From Brachypterus glaber (taxonomy: Eukaryota; Arthropoda; Insecta; Coleoptera; Kateretidae), in assembly GCA_958510825.1 (NCBI GenBank), contig OY294044.1, positions 43,792,100 to 43,856,099 of the forward strand: 64,000 nucleotides of DNA, given 5' to 3'. Position numbers and translations under genes: made by a program. Below are positions 35,321 to 45,601 of this stretch, piece by piece. How positions within the stretch are numbered: position 1 is the stretch's first letter; every line of letters starts with the position of its first letter. The notes under the pieces are model-generated. The model saw only the letters and a program-made list of their open reading frames with translations. It was not told where the DNA came from and did not search any database.

Positions 35321-35540
35321 AAGAATATTGCCAACGTTAAGTTATGTGAGTTTTCCAGAACATATTCTATATAATTTCATAACAAGTTATGTGAAATAAA
35401 ACCATACGGAACACATCCTGTAAAAATTTATGTGTAATAAAATTTTACAGAATATATTCTGTAAAAATTTGTGTAAAATAAAACTTTACAGAACATATTC
35501 TGTAAAAATCACATAACTTAACGTTGGCTATATTCTTACC
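35321..35540. mobile_element. Fold-back repeat GTAAGAATATTGCCAACG, copy 2
   Basis: GTAAGAATATTGCCAACGTT, AAGTTATGTGA at the left against TCACATAACTTAACGTTGGC, TATATTCTTAC at the right; palindromes such as TTTACAGAATATATTCTGTAAA lie between. Same family as 19511-19765. Confidence 0.75.
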
Positions 35541-35745
35541 TACGTTATGTTCTGTGAATATAGCGCGCCAAAAATTACATACTATGTTATGTGAAAATAC
35601 ATAATAAGTTATGTGAACCTTAAAAATTACATAATAAGTTATTTGAAGATACATAATATATTATGTAAATTTTAAAAATATAGCAATAAGTTCTGTGAAA
35701 TTTTACATAACTTATTGTGTGATTGTGTAATTTTTATCTGTATAT
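35541..35745. mobile_element. Palindrome-module repeat next to the fold-back element
   Basis: CTACGTTATGTTCTGTGAAT, AAAAATTACATACTATGTTA, TACATAATAAGTTATGTGAA, TACATAATATATTATGTAAA, ATTTTACATAACTTATTGTG: the reverse of the array at 18893-19505. In both places it adjoins the GTAAGAATATTGCC element, so the two form one composite. Confidence 0.65.
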
Positions 35746-36169
35746 ATAATATATACCTTCTTTATTCATTGAAAATTTCAAAATTTTAAAAATGTTACTT
35801 AACACCTTCATCCACTTGCCGCTTCAATTGCTTTGATCTCGGGAGCTTACTATTTTTAATGCTTAATTAAAAAGTAGCGTCCCCTATAAATTTTTTGTTT
35901 ATGAATGATTTTTTTTTTATTTATTAATATTTCTAATAAAGTAAAAGTTTATAGTTTAATAGATCTTCCTTCCATTTTTATTATTTTTTGAAAGATAGCG
36001 TCCACTACAATTTTTTTATTTATAAATGGATTTATTTCAATATTGATAAAAATAACTGTGATCGAGATCCATTCTTATATTGGAGTTTTAATAAATCAAA
36101 GTTAAAAAATTATTATGTCTACTCCAAAGTTTTTTATTGAAGCATTTTATTTATAAAAAATTAGCTGTT

Positions 36170-36212
36170 TGTTGTTTGGACCCTTGAATTTAGGGTCATC
36201 TTCAGGCTAGAG
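36170..36212 (-). ncRNA. Decayed hammerhead ribozyme motif of the Penelope-like element
   Basis: The minus strand reads CTGAAGA, then TGACCC - AATTCAA - GGGTC (a 5-bp stem GACCC/GGGTC), then CAAAC. Known: Penelope-like terminal repeats carry small hammerhead ribozymes with core CUGANGA, stem II, GAAAC. The first core half and stem II are intact, but the second half is CAAAC where GAAAC is expected, which should abolish cleavage. Its place 3' of the endonuclease remnant, same strand, supports the reading. Confidence 0.6.
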
Positions 36213-36673
36213 GTACAAAAACATGTAAGAAAATTACCTAATTACAAATTGGTTAAGATTACCTAAAATGGTCAAAAAAAATAAAAACAAACAACACGGA
36301 CTACATTATAAACATACACCAATTTAGCTTACTGATAAAAAATTTAAAAATAAGTTTACGTACTATTGGACATTTAAATAAATTACTTAAAATTTGTTAA
36401 AATAATAAAAAGATTTTTATTATTGATATCTACAGATAAGAGGAATTGATTAATTTTCACAATTCAGAATGAAATCAAACGTATAGATGGCCTAGTTTAA
36501 AAACAATAAAACTTATTTAATAAATTAATTTAAATATTAAAAAATAATTCTAAGAATTACTATTTATTTAATAGGGGTTTGAGGAAATTTGGATTAGAGT
36601 TTAGGATGTTATGGAATATACGTAGATGTTGGAAATTTGTTTGTTTATTGATTAATTTCTTGCAAAAATTTTT

Positions 36674-37180
36674 TTATGGTAGGTCTGTTATACTATTGTT
36701 ACTGGAAATATGTAAAATGTTACCGTCAAAAGAATGATTTTGTGATAATATGTGGTTCGCGAAGTTTGATTTGTGTTCCAACCTATTCAAATCGACATTG
36801 TTGTTTTTTAAAATTTTTAAATGTTCATCTATTCTAGTAGAGACTTTCCTAAAACTGCGTCTGGCAAGAACAAGATAGTTTGTATACTCCACTTTTCTCC
36901 TTAATGTCTATTTTATCTTTGTTATGAGATAAAACGGATTGTAGATTGGGAGGTGTAGAAAAGGAAACTTAAAGGTTAAATTTTAAAAAGTATTTTTTTA
37001 TATTAAGGGAAGGAAGACCAATATAAGGAATGCTATAATATGATACTGGATTATGGGTTGTGTTTGATTTAAGGAATGTTATTTTTGACAAATTATATTT
37101 TTGTTGCTTTTTTAAATAAAGTTTATTAATTATATTGGATAACCATTGACGTGGGCTAGGTAAAAGATTGTATCTAATTC
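36674..37180 (-). pseudogene. Degenerate Penelope-like element ORF, C-terminal part
   Basis: Seen on the minus strand in three frames: about 37180-37020 reads PRQWLSNIINKLYLKK... to IPYIGLPSLNIKKYF; then a shift to SFSTPPNLQSVLSHNKDKI and GVYKLSCSC (to about 36855); then a deletion and shift to RRSFRKVSTRIDEHL, KSNFANHILSQNH and a stop near 36674. Known: the order 'P-Y-I .. F..PP.L...L...KD .. GVYKL.C.C .. GR.F..R..EH .. S.FA.H......H' is the reverse transcriptase tail, linker and GIY-YIG endonuclease of Penelope-like elements. The Tyr-Ile-Gly part of the GIY-YIG core has been lost between CSC and RSF, and several frame changes make it inactive. A decayed hammerhead motif lies downstream in the same orientation (36170-36212), as expected for the element's terminal repeat. 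Confidence 0.82.
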
Positions 37181-37552
37181 TGTTTTGAAATAACAGTTAC
37201 TGGTAACTGTTATTGTTTAGGCCTGAATATACCTACTTTTTGTTTACAAACAAACCGAGATGTTGGCGATACTTTATATTAACGGTATGCGTATTCTAGA
37301 GAGAAGAGTTATTAGTTCGTTGACTTTTAAACTACTGTTTGATTTACAAATTTATTTTATTGAAGTCTTAATGTTCGTTTACTTTGAAATCAAGAACAGC
37401 GTTGTTTGCAATAACACAGTTTGTAAAACAAGGCACCTAATGATTTATAAATAATAAACTAGATTGTTGGGAATATATCCGAATTGCTTAAGGTGTCTGC
37501 AAACGTAAAGATCCAATAATAAATCATGATTTATTATTAAACCTTTGCTTAG

Positions 37553-37774
37553 AACGGCGCGTCGGCCAGCGTGAGTTCGATTTTCACCCGCGTCGACTGC
37601 CTTTTTCAGTTTCACTAATTAATAGTCGCGAAGGCGACAGAGAAAACAGAGACCTCCGCTAAACAATTTTGAACTTCAAAAGCCAGTTAAAGCCGGTGGT
37701 TCCCTCTAATACTATCTCACAAAAGTCCTGGAATTAGGAGATGATTAATTAAATAAAATAGTACGAAGTTAAAC
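37553..37774 (+). mobile_element. Old, diverged tRNA-derived SINE
   Basis: The head lacks an A box but keeps GTGAGTTCGATTTTCACCCG (B box), then CTGCCTTTTTCAGTT, GCGAAGGCGAC, the GCCGGTGGTTCCCTCT block and an end GTACGAAGTTAAAC. Internal divergence (CAAAAGTCCTGGAATTAGGA) is larger than in the other three copies. Confidence 0.75.
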
Positions 37775-38756
37775 AAACATGAATTTTGATAATTAGGATT
37801 TCCAGGATGATAAAACTGAATCCATTATTAAAAATTAGAATATCAAAATGGCGGCAAACTTTGATGAATGTTATAAAATTCATTAAATTTTATGGATTTT
37901 GACAAAAAATTTAAAAAAATTATGAATTTTATATAAAATCCATCACATTTAATGGATTCTGGCAAAAAGTTATATCTAGTGTATTTTGAGAATACTGAAA
38001 CCGAATCCATTATTGAAAATAAAAAATTGAAAATAGCGGATCTAATATGGTGGAAAAGTCTGATAATTTTTTAATTTTAATTTAGAGATAGTTTGTTTAC
38101 CATATCGTAATGTAACCAGTCAAAACAAATCACGTCGACTATGATACGTTAAGGCGGCTACGTAGTACCCCACATAAAAATACCAACAAATATGGCCAAT
38201 GATCGATTAGTCTAGTAGGATCCTACATTTTGTTTACAGAAGGTTAAATATATAAATTGGTTTGGCTTGCATTGCGTAACTTGCGCATGAAAGGAGAATT
38301 GGGGGCGTTTTCAATAAAAAGTTATGATGCTTGTAACCAACTTTATTAAACATCAATTTTGATGTGCAAATTTTACATGAATAAAGATAAAAAAACAGGT
38401 ATTACAAAAAAAATTAATTAGTTACAGTTGCCCTAGGTGTTTTGTCTGATAGGAAAAGACGCAACTAAAAAAAATTATGCCCAACAAATTAGGTATTCAG
38501 CAGAAAACACCAAAATATTATTTAATAGGACCCAAATAAAATAGTCCCTAAATCAAACCAGATAACAGATATCGCAAAATTATTTACATGTTAGTCACGT
38601 CATTAGAATTTGGCAGAAAAAAAAAACAATAAATTGTAAAAATAATTTTGTTTTACAATGTTTTTGACTGTAGATGCTGTATTTGTGGATTAACACTAAA
38701 AGTATCTTTTACGTCCTAAACCTGGATCATTCAACAGAAAAAATATATACAGTTAG

Positions 38757-38945
38757 GTGACCGTCCAGAAATATTTTTAGATAGCGGCGGATGAGATTCT
38801 GCCCGGTAATATTTTTAGATAGCAGAAACTGGGAGTGAAACTGTCCAGCAATCTTTTTAGATAGAAGCCCTTTGGTTTGTGCACCGCTATATTTTTAGGT
38901 AGCACCGGCTAGGATTGGACTGCCCAGCAATATTTTTAGATAGGA
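38757..38945 (+). repeat. Left copy of a direct repeat of TTTTTAGATAGC subunits
   Basis: Five degenerate units of about 37-46 bases (ATATTTTTAGATAGCGGCGG, GCCCGGTAATATTTTTAGAT, TCCAGCAATCTTTTTAGATA, ATATTTTTAGGTAGCACCGG, GCCCAGCAATATTTTTAGAT). The same five variants in the same order recur at 39921-40108, on the other side of the 99-bp satellite. Confidence 0.85.
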
Positions 38946-39114
38946 GTCCGGGAAGGGTAAAAAATATGTAAATTCAACAAAAAATATCTGAAACGCAAAA
39001 AGTTTGAAAACTTTAATATTTTAGACGAGCAGAATAGTGGAAATGGACTACACACTTTTTTTGTCACACTTCCTTTACCTTTCCCCACCTTTAGCAACTT
39101 TTCATCTAGAACAC

Positions 39115-39890
39115 TTCTGCGCATTCGTATGTATTATTAAATACTTCTGCATAAATATATTCTACCAAACCCTGCTGCGCATGATATATTTTACGGCGAG
39201 AATACTTTCGCGCGTTGTATGTATGTATGTATTATTAAACACGCCTGAGCATAAATATGTTCTACTAAACCCTACTGCACATGGTATATTTGTATATGTT
39301 TGGGAGAACATTTTTGCACATTCGTATGTATTATTAGATACTTCTGGGCATAAATAAGTTCCACCAAACCCTGATGCACATGTTTATGTTTTCCAGAACA
39401 CTTTTGCACATTTGTGTGTATTATTAAACAATTCTGCGCATAAATAAGTTTCACCAAACCTTTCTGCGCTTGGTATATTTGTATATGTTTGCCAGAACAA
39501 TTTTGCGCATTTGTATGTATTATTAAACACGTCTGTGCATATATATGTTCCACTAAACTCTACTGCGCATGGTATTTTTGAACATGTTTGCCAGAACACT
39601 TTCGCGCATTCGTATGTATTATTAAACACGTCTGTGTATAAATATGTTCCACTAAACTTTGCTGCACATGGTATATTTGTATATGTTTGCCAGAACACTT
39701 TCGCACATTCGTATGTATTATTAAACACGTAGTGTATAAATATGTTTCACTAAACTCTGCTGCACATGGTATATTTTTATATGTTTGCCAGAACACTTTC
39801 GCACATTCGTATGTATTATTAGACAATTCTGCGCATAAATAAGTTCCACCAAACCTTTCTGCGCATGGTATATTTGTATATGTTTGGACT
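39115..39890. repeat. 99-bp satellite, about eight units
   Basis: Marker TTCGTATGTATTATTA recurs at 39321, 39411, 39510, 39609, 39708 and 39806 (spacing 90, 99, 99, 99, 98) with more diverged units to the left. Because 99 is a multiple of 3, both strands stay open over several units: plus VLLNTS..KYVPLN..AHGIFVYV and minus FNNTYECAKVFWQTYTNIPC. Frames interrupted by -1/-9 changes and present on both strands suggest a by-product rather than a gene. Confidence 0.9.
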
Positions 39891-39920
39891 TTGAAATAAA
39901 CACAGTTGGTTAAAATAGGT

Positions 39921-40108
39921 GAGCCGCCCAGCAATATTTTTAGATAGCAGCGAATGGGATTCTGCCCGGCAATATTTTTATATAGCAGAAAATGGAAGTG
40001 GAACTGCCCAGAAATCTTTTTAGATAGCAGCCCATTGGTTTACGCCCCTCAATATCTTTAGATAGCACCGGCTAGGATTGGACTGCCCAGCAATATTTTT
40101 AGATAAAT
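39921..40108 (+). repeat. Right copy of the TTTTTAGATAGC direct repeat
   Basis: GCCCAGCAATATTTTTAGAT, AGCAGCGAATGGGATTCTGC, GCACCGGCTAGGATTGGACT follow the order of the left copy at 38757. Together with the 99-bp array they form a roughly 1.35-kb composite. Confidence 0.85.
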
Positions 40109-40109
40109 A

Positions 40110-41220
40110 AAAGGGTTACAAAATAATTTAAATTTAACAAAGCTCTGGCATAAGTGTCCCTTTATTACATATTAGTTTAAGAAATTTAAGAAAAAAAACA
40201 AATTAGGCATACATGTAACCCAATGTTTTAAAATAAAAATAAATATGCTGATAATAGCAATAAAAATAATAATTATAATTCCCGAAATATACCTGAAAAC
40301 AAAACATTTTAAAACATAATAAAGCATAGAAACAGATAAATGGGTTGTAAAAAAAATGGTAAATAAATAAATCAGTTCAATTAGAATAAACACAGAAACA
40401 CAAATAAATATGTTGTGAAACGGTAAATAAATAAATGAGTTTAAAACATATATTAATAACATCGCCAGTACCTTACAAAAAATAGACATGTAAAAATAAC
40501 CCTAGAATAACTGGATACTAGCTTAAAAACAAAATAAATAAAATAGCAGTTACAATACACGAAAAGTTTGAAATAATATTGGCATCTCTAAATTCTACAC
40601 TTTCAATTAATTTAGCAGTGCACAAATTTCTTTTCTAGTAAAACAATTCTGATTTTACTACCAACTAACCTCAAATAAATTTAGCACGAAATAAATATTA
40701 CATGTGAGTAAATAAAATTACTTGAAAGCAAAAACATAAAAAAATTCAAACAAATTAGTTTTACGTTTGGTTTGGTCTTGGACTTTTTGGACAATATTCA
40801 GTTAAATTAAGTTGAAAAAAATCAACAATGAAATTTATAATTAAAATATAAACAAACGACAAAAACATTTAATTCATTCAACAAGGTCTATTTCTCGCCC
40901 GAGTACATATTTTTTAACTAAAATAGCACAGTTTGATACCAGAGTGGTAAAAAACAATCCCCTTTTGTGAATGACTAAAGAAAATTTAAAACGTTTGTAA
41001 AACCAGCATTAAAATTTTACAAGATAAATAAATAAATATAATTTTTTAACATTTATCACCCATGGTTTTCCAAATACAAAAGATTTTTCAGCTGTTTTAT
41101 GTGACTTTACCTTCGTTTTTGTTTAAAACTATAAGAAAAAATGTTACTTACATCAAATAAAATAAACTATTTTTAAAAAAATATATAAACCTTGACAAAC
41201 ATTTTGCAAAAAACATCACA
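40110..41220. other. AT-rich stretch without gene
   Basis: Only A-rich sequence with many short runs. The minus-strand open frame 40172-40489 translates to an I/F/L-rich string expected from AT-rich DNA and has no domain. Confidence 0.4.
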
Positions 41221-41656
41221 CGGAAACTTCCCTGGCGGGAATATTTCCACACGTCGAATATTTGCCGGGCATTTGAAACAAAAAAATCAGTTATAGAAAC
41301 CGTATCAAACCTCACACGTCATCCATCGGCCACCAGTTCCCGCCCGATCTACAAATTTGCACGAAAATAATTATTATAAATTCCTAGATAAAATAAGCTT
41401 TTCCTAGTACAAGATAATATCTACTTCGAGACCTCTGACTCAAATTCATGTACTAAAAATATTGGAAAAAATATATAATTCGAGATGCATCAGACGTGGA
41501 CCGCGGAACCAGGTGAAATTTACGTTTAAAACATTTGCAAAATGCTTATAACGTGTCTACATTCACGTGTGAAATATGATAGAAAATATAATATATAACA
41601 TAAAACCATCAAAAACTTTTAATTTTATTTAATTAAAATTAACAAGAAGATCGTAC
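41221..41656 (-). other. GC-richer flank downstream of the candidate 5' exon
   Basis: CTTCCCTGGCGGGAATATTT, CATCGGCCACCAGTTCCCGC and GTGGACCGCGGAACCAGGTG stand out from the AT background. No ORF or repeat. If 41657 is a donor this is the 5' part of an intron and might hold regulatory sites; otherwise undetermined. Confidence 0.25.
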
Positions 41657-41809
41657 CTGATTTAATTTCACTAAGACACCAATCACACTCTTCGCCCGTA
41701 GTCCCCGCACTATCTGACCGACTGAAGCGACGCTATTAACGTACCCAACCTCCTCCCAATCGTGGCCCCGTGGTAGCGGATCATGGCTTTTCGATTGTTT
41801 CGTTGCCAT
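41657..41809 (-). promoter_or_regulatory. Candidate 5' exon and promoter region, CpG-rich, ending in a splice donor
   Basis: Seen: a clearly GC-richer island on the minus strand. From an ATG with A at -3 and G at +4 (41809-41807), 51 codons are open (MATKQSKSHDPLPRGHDWEE...) up to AAATCAG|GTACGA, a good donor (intron from 41656). Inside is TCAGTC, a match to the arthropod initiator, which would put +1 at about 41723. Inference: a first exon of a minus-strand gene, possibly the LDLa-CUB gene, whose coding exon starts with an acceptor 28.7 kb downstream. If joined to that exon in full, the 51-codon frame would run seven codons further and stop at a TGA overlapping the LDLa ATG (ATGA), so it would be an upstream ORF; initiation at 41723 would remove it. 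It could equally be the coding start of an unrelated gene. I do not recognise the peptide. Confidence 0.4.
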
Positions 41810-41829
41810 TTTTTAAAAGTGGAATTTCT

Positions 41830-42480
41830 GCCTGATAACGTTTGATATTTAGATCCAAAACTGTTGATCTAAGGCCGTTAATTTTCAAAAATAATTTTGA
41901 ATATCGAACTAGGCCCTCTTAATATATTGCACATAATTTTATTTTGCGACGAAAAGAAATTATGATGCGTCTTTTGACTGAATTAAAGTCCAAACAAAAA
42001 CCGATACACTAACAAAAATTCGACTTCAGCTAATCTCAAAACTCCTTGACATGATTAGCTGTTTAAATATTTACCGGCAATATTTGATACGGCTATCTAT
42101 CAATAGATACTCCAGCTTAAAGGCCAGGTTTCCCAAGTGAATACAGGTGCCCATAAAGTTTAATTTTGATTATTAAAGAATTTAGGGGTGCAATATAGGG
42201 TTAAATACTAAAAATTTAAAAGTTAAATTTTTTTGAGTACGGACCTGAGTCCCACGGTTCCTGGTCCCTGGTTATATGATAAAACCAAATTAAATTCGAT
42301 TAAATTTAATTTTAAAATTTAATGCAATAGCTTAGGGTTGAGAAACACGATAAAAAAGAAAATCTTATGATCCTTGCTCACTCAATATAAAAATCAAATG
42401 CAGTGGAAAATAAGCTATACAGCATGAAGCAAATTTAATTAATTTGACTAATAAAGGCTTAAGTAATTCCACAATATTTA
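41830..42480. other. Upstream flank of the candidate 5' exon
   Basis: No TATA-like element at a fitting distance from 41723 is evident. Contains a minus-strand GTTTGGACTTT at 41985-41995. No repeat or gene recognised. Confidence 0.3.
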
Positions 42481-42484
42481 AAAT

Positions 42485-43222
42485 AGTTATTTATTATACT
42501 TTTCGCACTTGCCGGCCGGCCCGAGGGTAATAAACCTACGAAATCAAAATTTAACTTTTCGGCGGTAATTTATACAATGTTTTTTATTTTATTGTTACTA
42601 ATTATAACAAATTATTAAAATATATTTAATTTTATATTGTAAAAAATATTTCTTTCTGCTGTATTACGTATCTAGTTATCCATGACAAACTGCTATCCAA
42701 TCAAATCGCTAAAAAAATTACTGAATCGTTTCTTCTGTCTACGGTTTCATTTTCAAATTAGCTTAGTGTTTCCATTAATTTGTGTTGAAATGTATTTGTT
42801 ATGAAAATATTAATACTTCTAAAACCGTTTTACTTAATTATATTTAAATATTATAAATATTGAAATTGATTTTACAATTAAAACTTTGTGTTTGTGAGTT
42901 ATTTTAGTGGATAAATCCGGTTAACCATATGTTTTGAGGTTATGTTATAGAAGAAAGTTTTATTTATATAAAATGAAAAGATAATACTTGTATCTTGTGA
43001 AAAAGAATATACATTTAAAGACCATAAGTAAACAAAAGGTAACATTTCTTTATAAATATTACAGTAAAGGTAAAGTATTTTATTTAAAAAAAGCTTTATA
43101 ACAAGTTTTAGTTAGCGGGCCAAAAACACTTTTTGGTCCTAGGGCCATAAAATTCAACTTTTGGCCCACAAAACACAAACAAAAAGTATCGTTTTTAGAA
43201 TCAATGAAATAAAAAATAAATA
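42485..43222. mobile_element. GGGCGAAAAGT TIR element, copy 1 (degraded end)
   Basis: ATTATACTTTTCGCACTTGC, CGGCCGGCCCGAGGGTAATA, AACCTACGAAATC ... GGTCCTAGGGCCATAAAATT, CAACTTTTGGCCCAC. The order matches 44072-44796 throughout, at roughly 80-85% by eye. The SINE and palindromic repeats lie between the two copies. Confidence 0.7.
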
Positions 43223-43339
43223 AATTGGTTTCCGTTGTTTTTTATTAAATGCAGCTTAAATGTAAGAAGAATAAACGAAAAATTTTTAACAGAAACGGAA
43301 ACAAAACTTTGACATAATAAATAAAGAACACAGTAAAAA

Positions 43340-43536
43340 ATTCATGTAACTTTTTATTATGAACTATGTAAAAAACACAGTGACTGGTTATGTAACTCAA
43401 AAAAATATATTAATTGGTCGTGCATTGGTCATGATCAATAATGTAAAAGTCTTTTGTAAAACGTGTATATTACACGTTTTATGCTGCAAAACGTGTATAT
43501 TACAAGTTTTGTACTGTAATTTTTACACGACTTAAT
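43340..43536. repeat. CGTGTAAA palindromic repeat, left part
   Basis: TTCATGTAACTTTTTATTAT, GTAAAACGTGTATATTACAC, GTTTTATGCTGCAAAACGTG, TAATTTTTACACGAC. Related to 20310-20440 (CGACCTACGTTAAGTCGTGT ... TTATTGATCATGAATCATGA) and to 43779-43975. The SINE at 43537 sits directly after it. Confidence 0.55.
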
Positions 43537-43766
43537 GGGAGATTTATCTCAGTGGTCAATGGCATCGATATAGCCTGACACTGATCCAAACCTCACTGGC
43601 GCCGATTGCCTTTTTCAGTTAATTAATAATTGAAATTTGGTGAAGGCGTACTCCCTAGATATATTGGTTCGAAAGTCAATTAAAGCCGGTGGTTCCCTCT
43701 ACTACTAGCCCACACAAGTCCTGGACTTAGGGGATGCTTAATTAAGTAGAATAGTACGAGGTTAAA
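43537..43766 (+). mobile_element. tRNA-derived SINE, degraded head
   Basis: Starts GGGAGATTTATCTCAGTGG. The A box is recognisable but the B-box region is mutated (GATCCAAACCTCACTGG). The body and 3' end match the other copies (GGTGAAGGCG, GCCGGTGGTTCCC, GTACGAGGTTAAA). It lies between two halves of the palindromic 'CGTGTAAA' repeat, and so probably inserted there. Confidence 0.82.
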
Positions 43767-43778
43767 AACAAACATAAA

Positions 43779-43975
43779 CTTAACGTAGGTCGGTACGTTG
43801 CTAAGTTGTGTAAATTCATGTAACTTTTCATTATTAACTATGTGAAAAATACACTGATTAGTAATGTAACTAAAAAAAGTATATGTGTATTTATTATTAT
43901 ACATGTTCAAAAATTATTACACATTATAATGTGTAAAACATATTTTGTGATGTAGTTTTTACACGACGGTTCGCT
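43779..43975. repeat. CGTGTAAA palindromic repeat, right part
   Basis: ACTTAACGTAGGTCGGTACG, TTGCTAAGTTGTGTAAATTC, ACACATTATAATGTGTAAAA, GTAGTTTTTACACGAC. Layout as at 43340 and 20310. Confidence 0.55.
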
Positions 43976-44071
43976 GTTTCGCAGTTTTTTTTGTAAAGAC
44001 TTTTAAATTATTGTATAAATAACAAAACCATACACAAAAAGTTTAATAATCAAAATAGTTATTTATAATAC

Positions 44072-44796
44072 AAGGGCGAAAAGTCAAGTTTTTCGATTGA
44101 GTAGGTTTTTAGAAGCCGAGGGCCGGCCGCTGGGGCCGGCCTGAGGGTAATAAACCTACGAAATCGAAATTTTACTTTTTGCCCGTGTATTATACAATAT
44201 TTTTTATTCGATTGTTACTAATTATATCTAAAAAATTATTTAAATATACTTCTTTTTAAATTGCAAAAAATATTTATTTTTACTGTCTTATTACCTATCT
44301 AATTATCCATGACAAATTGCTATCCAATCAAATAGCTAAAAAACAATTGAATCGTTTCTTTTGCGTGAGGTTTGGACTTTTTCAAGTTTAAAAAGCTATA
44401 GCTTGGTGATTAATTTCTGTTAAAATGTGTCCGTTATGAAAATAATAATACTTCTGAAACCGTTCTATGATATTATAAATATTGAAATTGATTTTACAAT
44501 TAAAATGTTGTATTTTTAATTTATTTTAGTGGAAGAATACAGATTAATCAGTTAACATATATTTTGAGGTTATGTTATAGAAGAAATTTTTATTTTGTAT
44601 GAAATGATTATAATAACTGTATCTGGTCAAAAAGAACAGTTAGTTCAAGACCAAAAGTGACCAAAAGTCATATTTCTTTATAAATATTACAGTAATGGTA
44701 AAGCATCTTCTTTTAAAAAGCTTAAATATAACAAGTTTTAGTTAATAATAAAAAGTTTTTGGCCCTAGGGCCACAAAGTTCAACTTTTCGCCCGTA
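44072..44796. mobile_element. GGGCGAAAAGT TIR element, copy 2
   Basis: Left AAGGGCGAAAAGTCAAGTTT; right AAAGTTCAACTTTTCGCCCG. A GC-rich palindrome GGCCGGCCGCTGGGGCCGGC lies near 44120. No ORF over 60 codons. Same orientation as copy 1, about 1.6 kb apart. Confidence 0.75.
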
Positions 44797-44989
44797 AAAC
44801 ATGAACAAAAAGTGTCGCTTTTAGAATCCATCGAATAAAAAATATTTTAACCACACGTTAGTGGTACCATGTGCTTGTGACAGACAAGTCTTCAACTTGC
44901 TACCATTTAAAGTCTCTAGACTAGGAGAAGTATGAGTAGTCTACATCTAGCAATAGATGGCGCACAAGTATACATTAATCAAGATTCAC

Positions 44990-45215
44990 TCACCGCACCA
45001 CTGGATTCTTCTCATTACTGCGGTGAGTGAATCGTCATTAATCTGATGACTTTACTTCTTTTGCGAGTAAGGTCAGGGACTGTTTTCTTAATCAGCGTAC
45101 AGAAATGGCTCTTGGTATTGAAGCGAAACTATCAGTCTACCAATATTAATGGAATAATAAATTAATATTTTTATAATTTTGTTTAAAATAAAAAATGTCT
45201 GTCCTTATAGTCATT
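44990..45215. mobile_element. MITE related to 59222, one half, with a CACTCACCGC hairpin
   Basis: ATTAATCTGATGACTTTACT, TTCTTTTGCGAGTAAGGTC, TGTTTTCTTAATCAGCGTAC, GGCTCTTGGTATTGAAG and GAAACTATCAGTCTACCAAT match 59310-59430. The left half is replaced by GATTCACTCACCGCAC ... GCGGTGAGTGAATC, a 15-bp hairpin. Confidence 0.65.
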
Positions 45216-45480
45216 TAATATTACGTGGATTGAAAGCGCAGCCCTTACCTTGTCACTTTTTATAGTATTCAAAGTAATGATTAGCCTTTACCCTTTTCTT
45301 ACACTGCGGCTATGTAAACACCGCGATGTGTCGCATTTTAATATTTTTTATTAAAACGGATTTCGTGAAAATACTTTTTATCCTCATCAACAAAATTTTC
45401 AAATTTTCAAAAAAAAACTATATAGTAGTAGATTTTTGCTTGTGCGAGGCTTAATTAAATTAAATTTTAATTTTGTCCAT

Positions 45481-45558
45481 ATGCCACGTTTTGCTAAAGA
45501 CAAGCAGCCTACTAAGATAGAAAAGAATCTCCTCAGTAAGAAAGTTATGGGGGGCTAA
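45481..45558 (+). CDS. Very short coding-like ORF, possibly a first exon
   Basis: ATG opens MPRFAKDKQPTKIEKNLLSKKVMGG, 25 codons then TAA, with codon use unlike the flanking AT-rich DNA. A donor-like CTCA|GTAAGAAAG lies at 45536. Either a tiny exon of an unknown plus-strand gene or the start of a decayed transposon ORF; an X-family repeat begins about 45 bases downstream. No partner exon found. Confidence 0.2.
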   Translation: MPRFAKDKQPTKIEKNLLSKKVMGG

Positions 45559-45601
45559 ACATTTATAAAAAGTGCATTTAAGAAGCCTTATTATATTATT
45601 C

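Noticed and set aside
39037..39934. Several 60-124-codon frames on both strands
   Set aside because: All arise from the 99-bp satellite; both strands are open because the period is a multiple of three and stop-poor.
38757..40108. LTR retrotransposon from the flanking direct repeats
   Set aside because: No TG...CA ends, primer-binding site, polypurine tract or coding region; the flanks are arrays of short sub-units.
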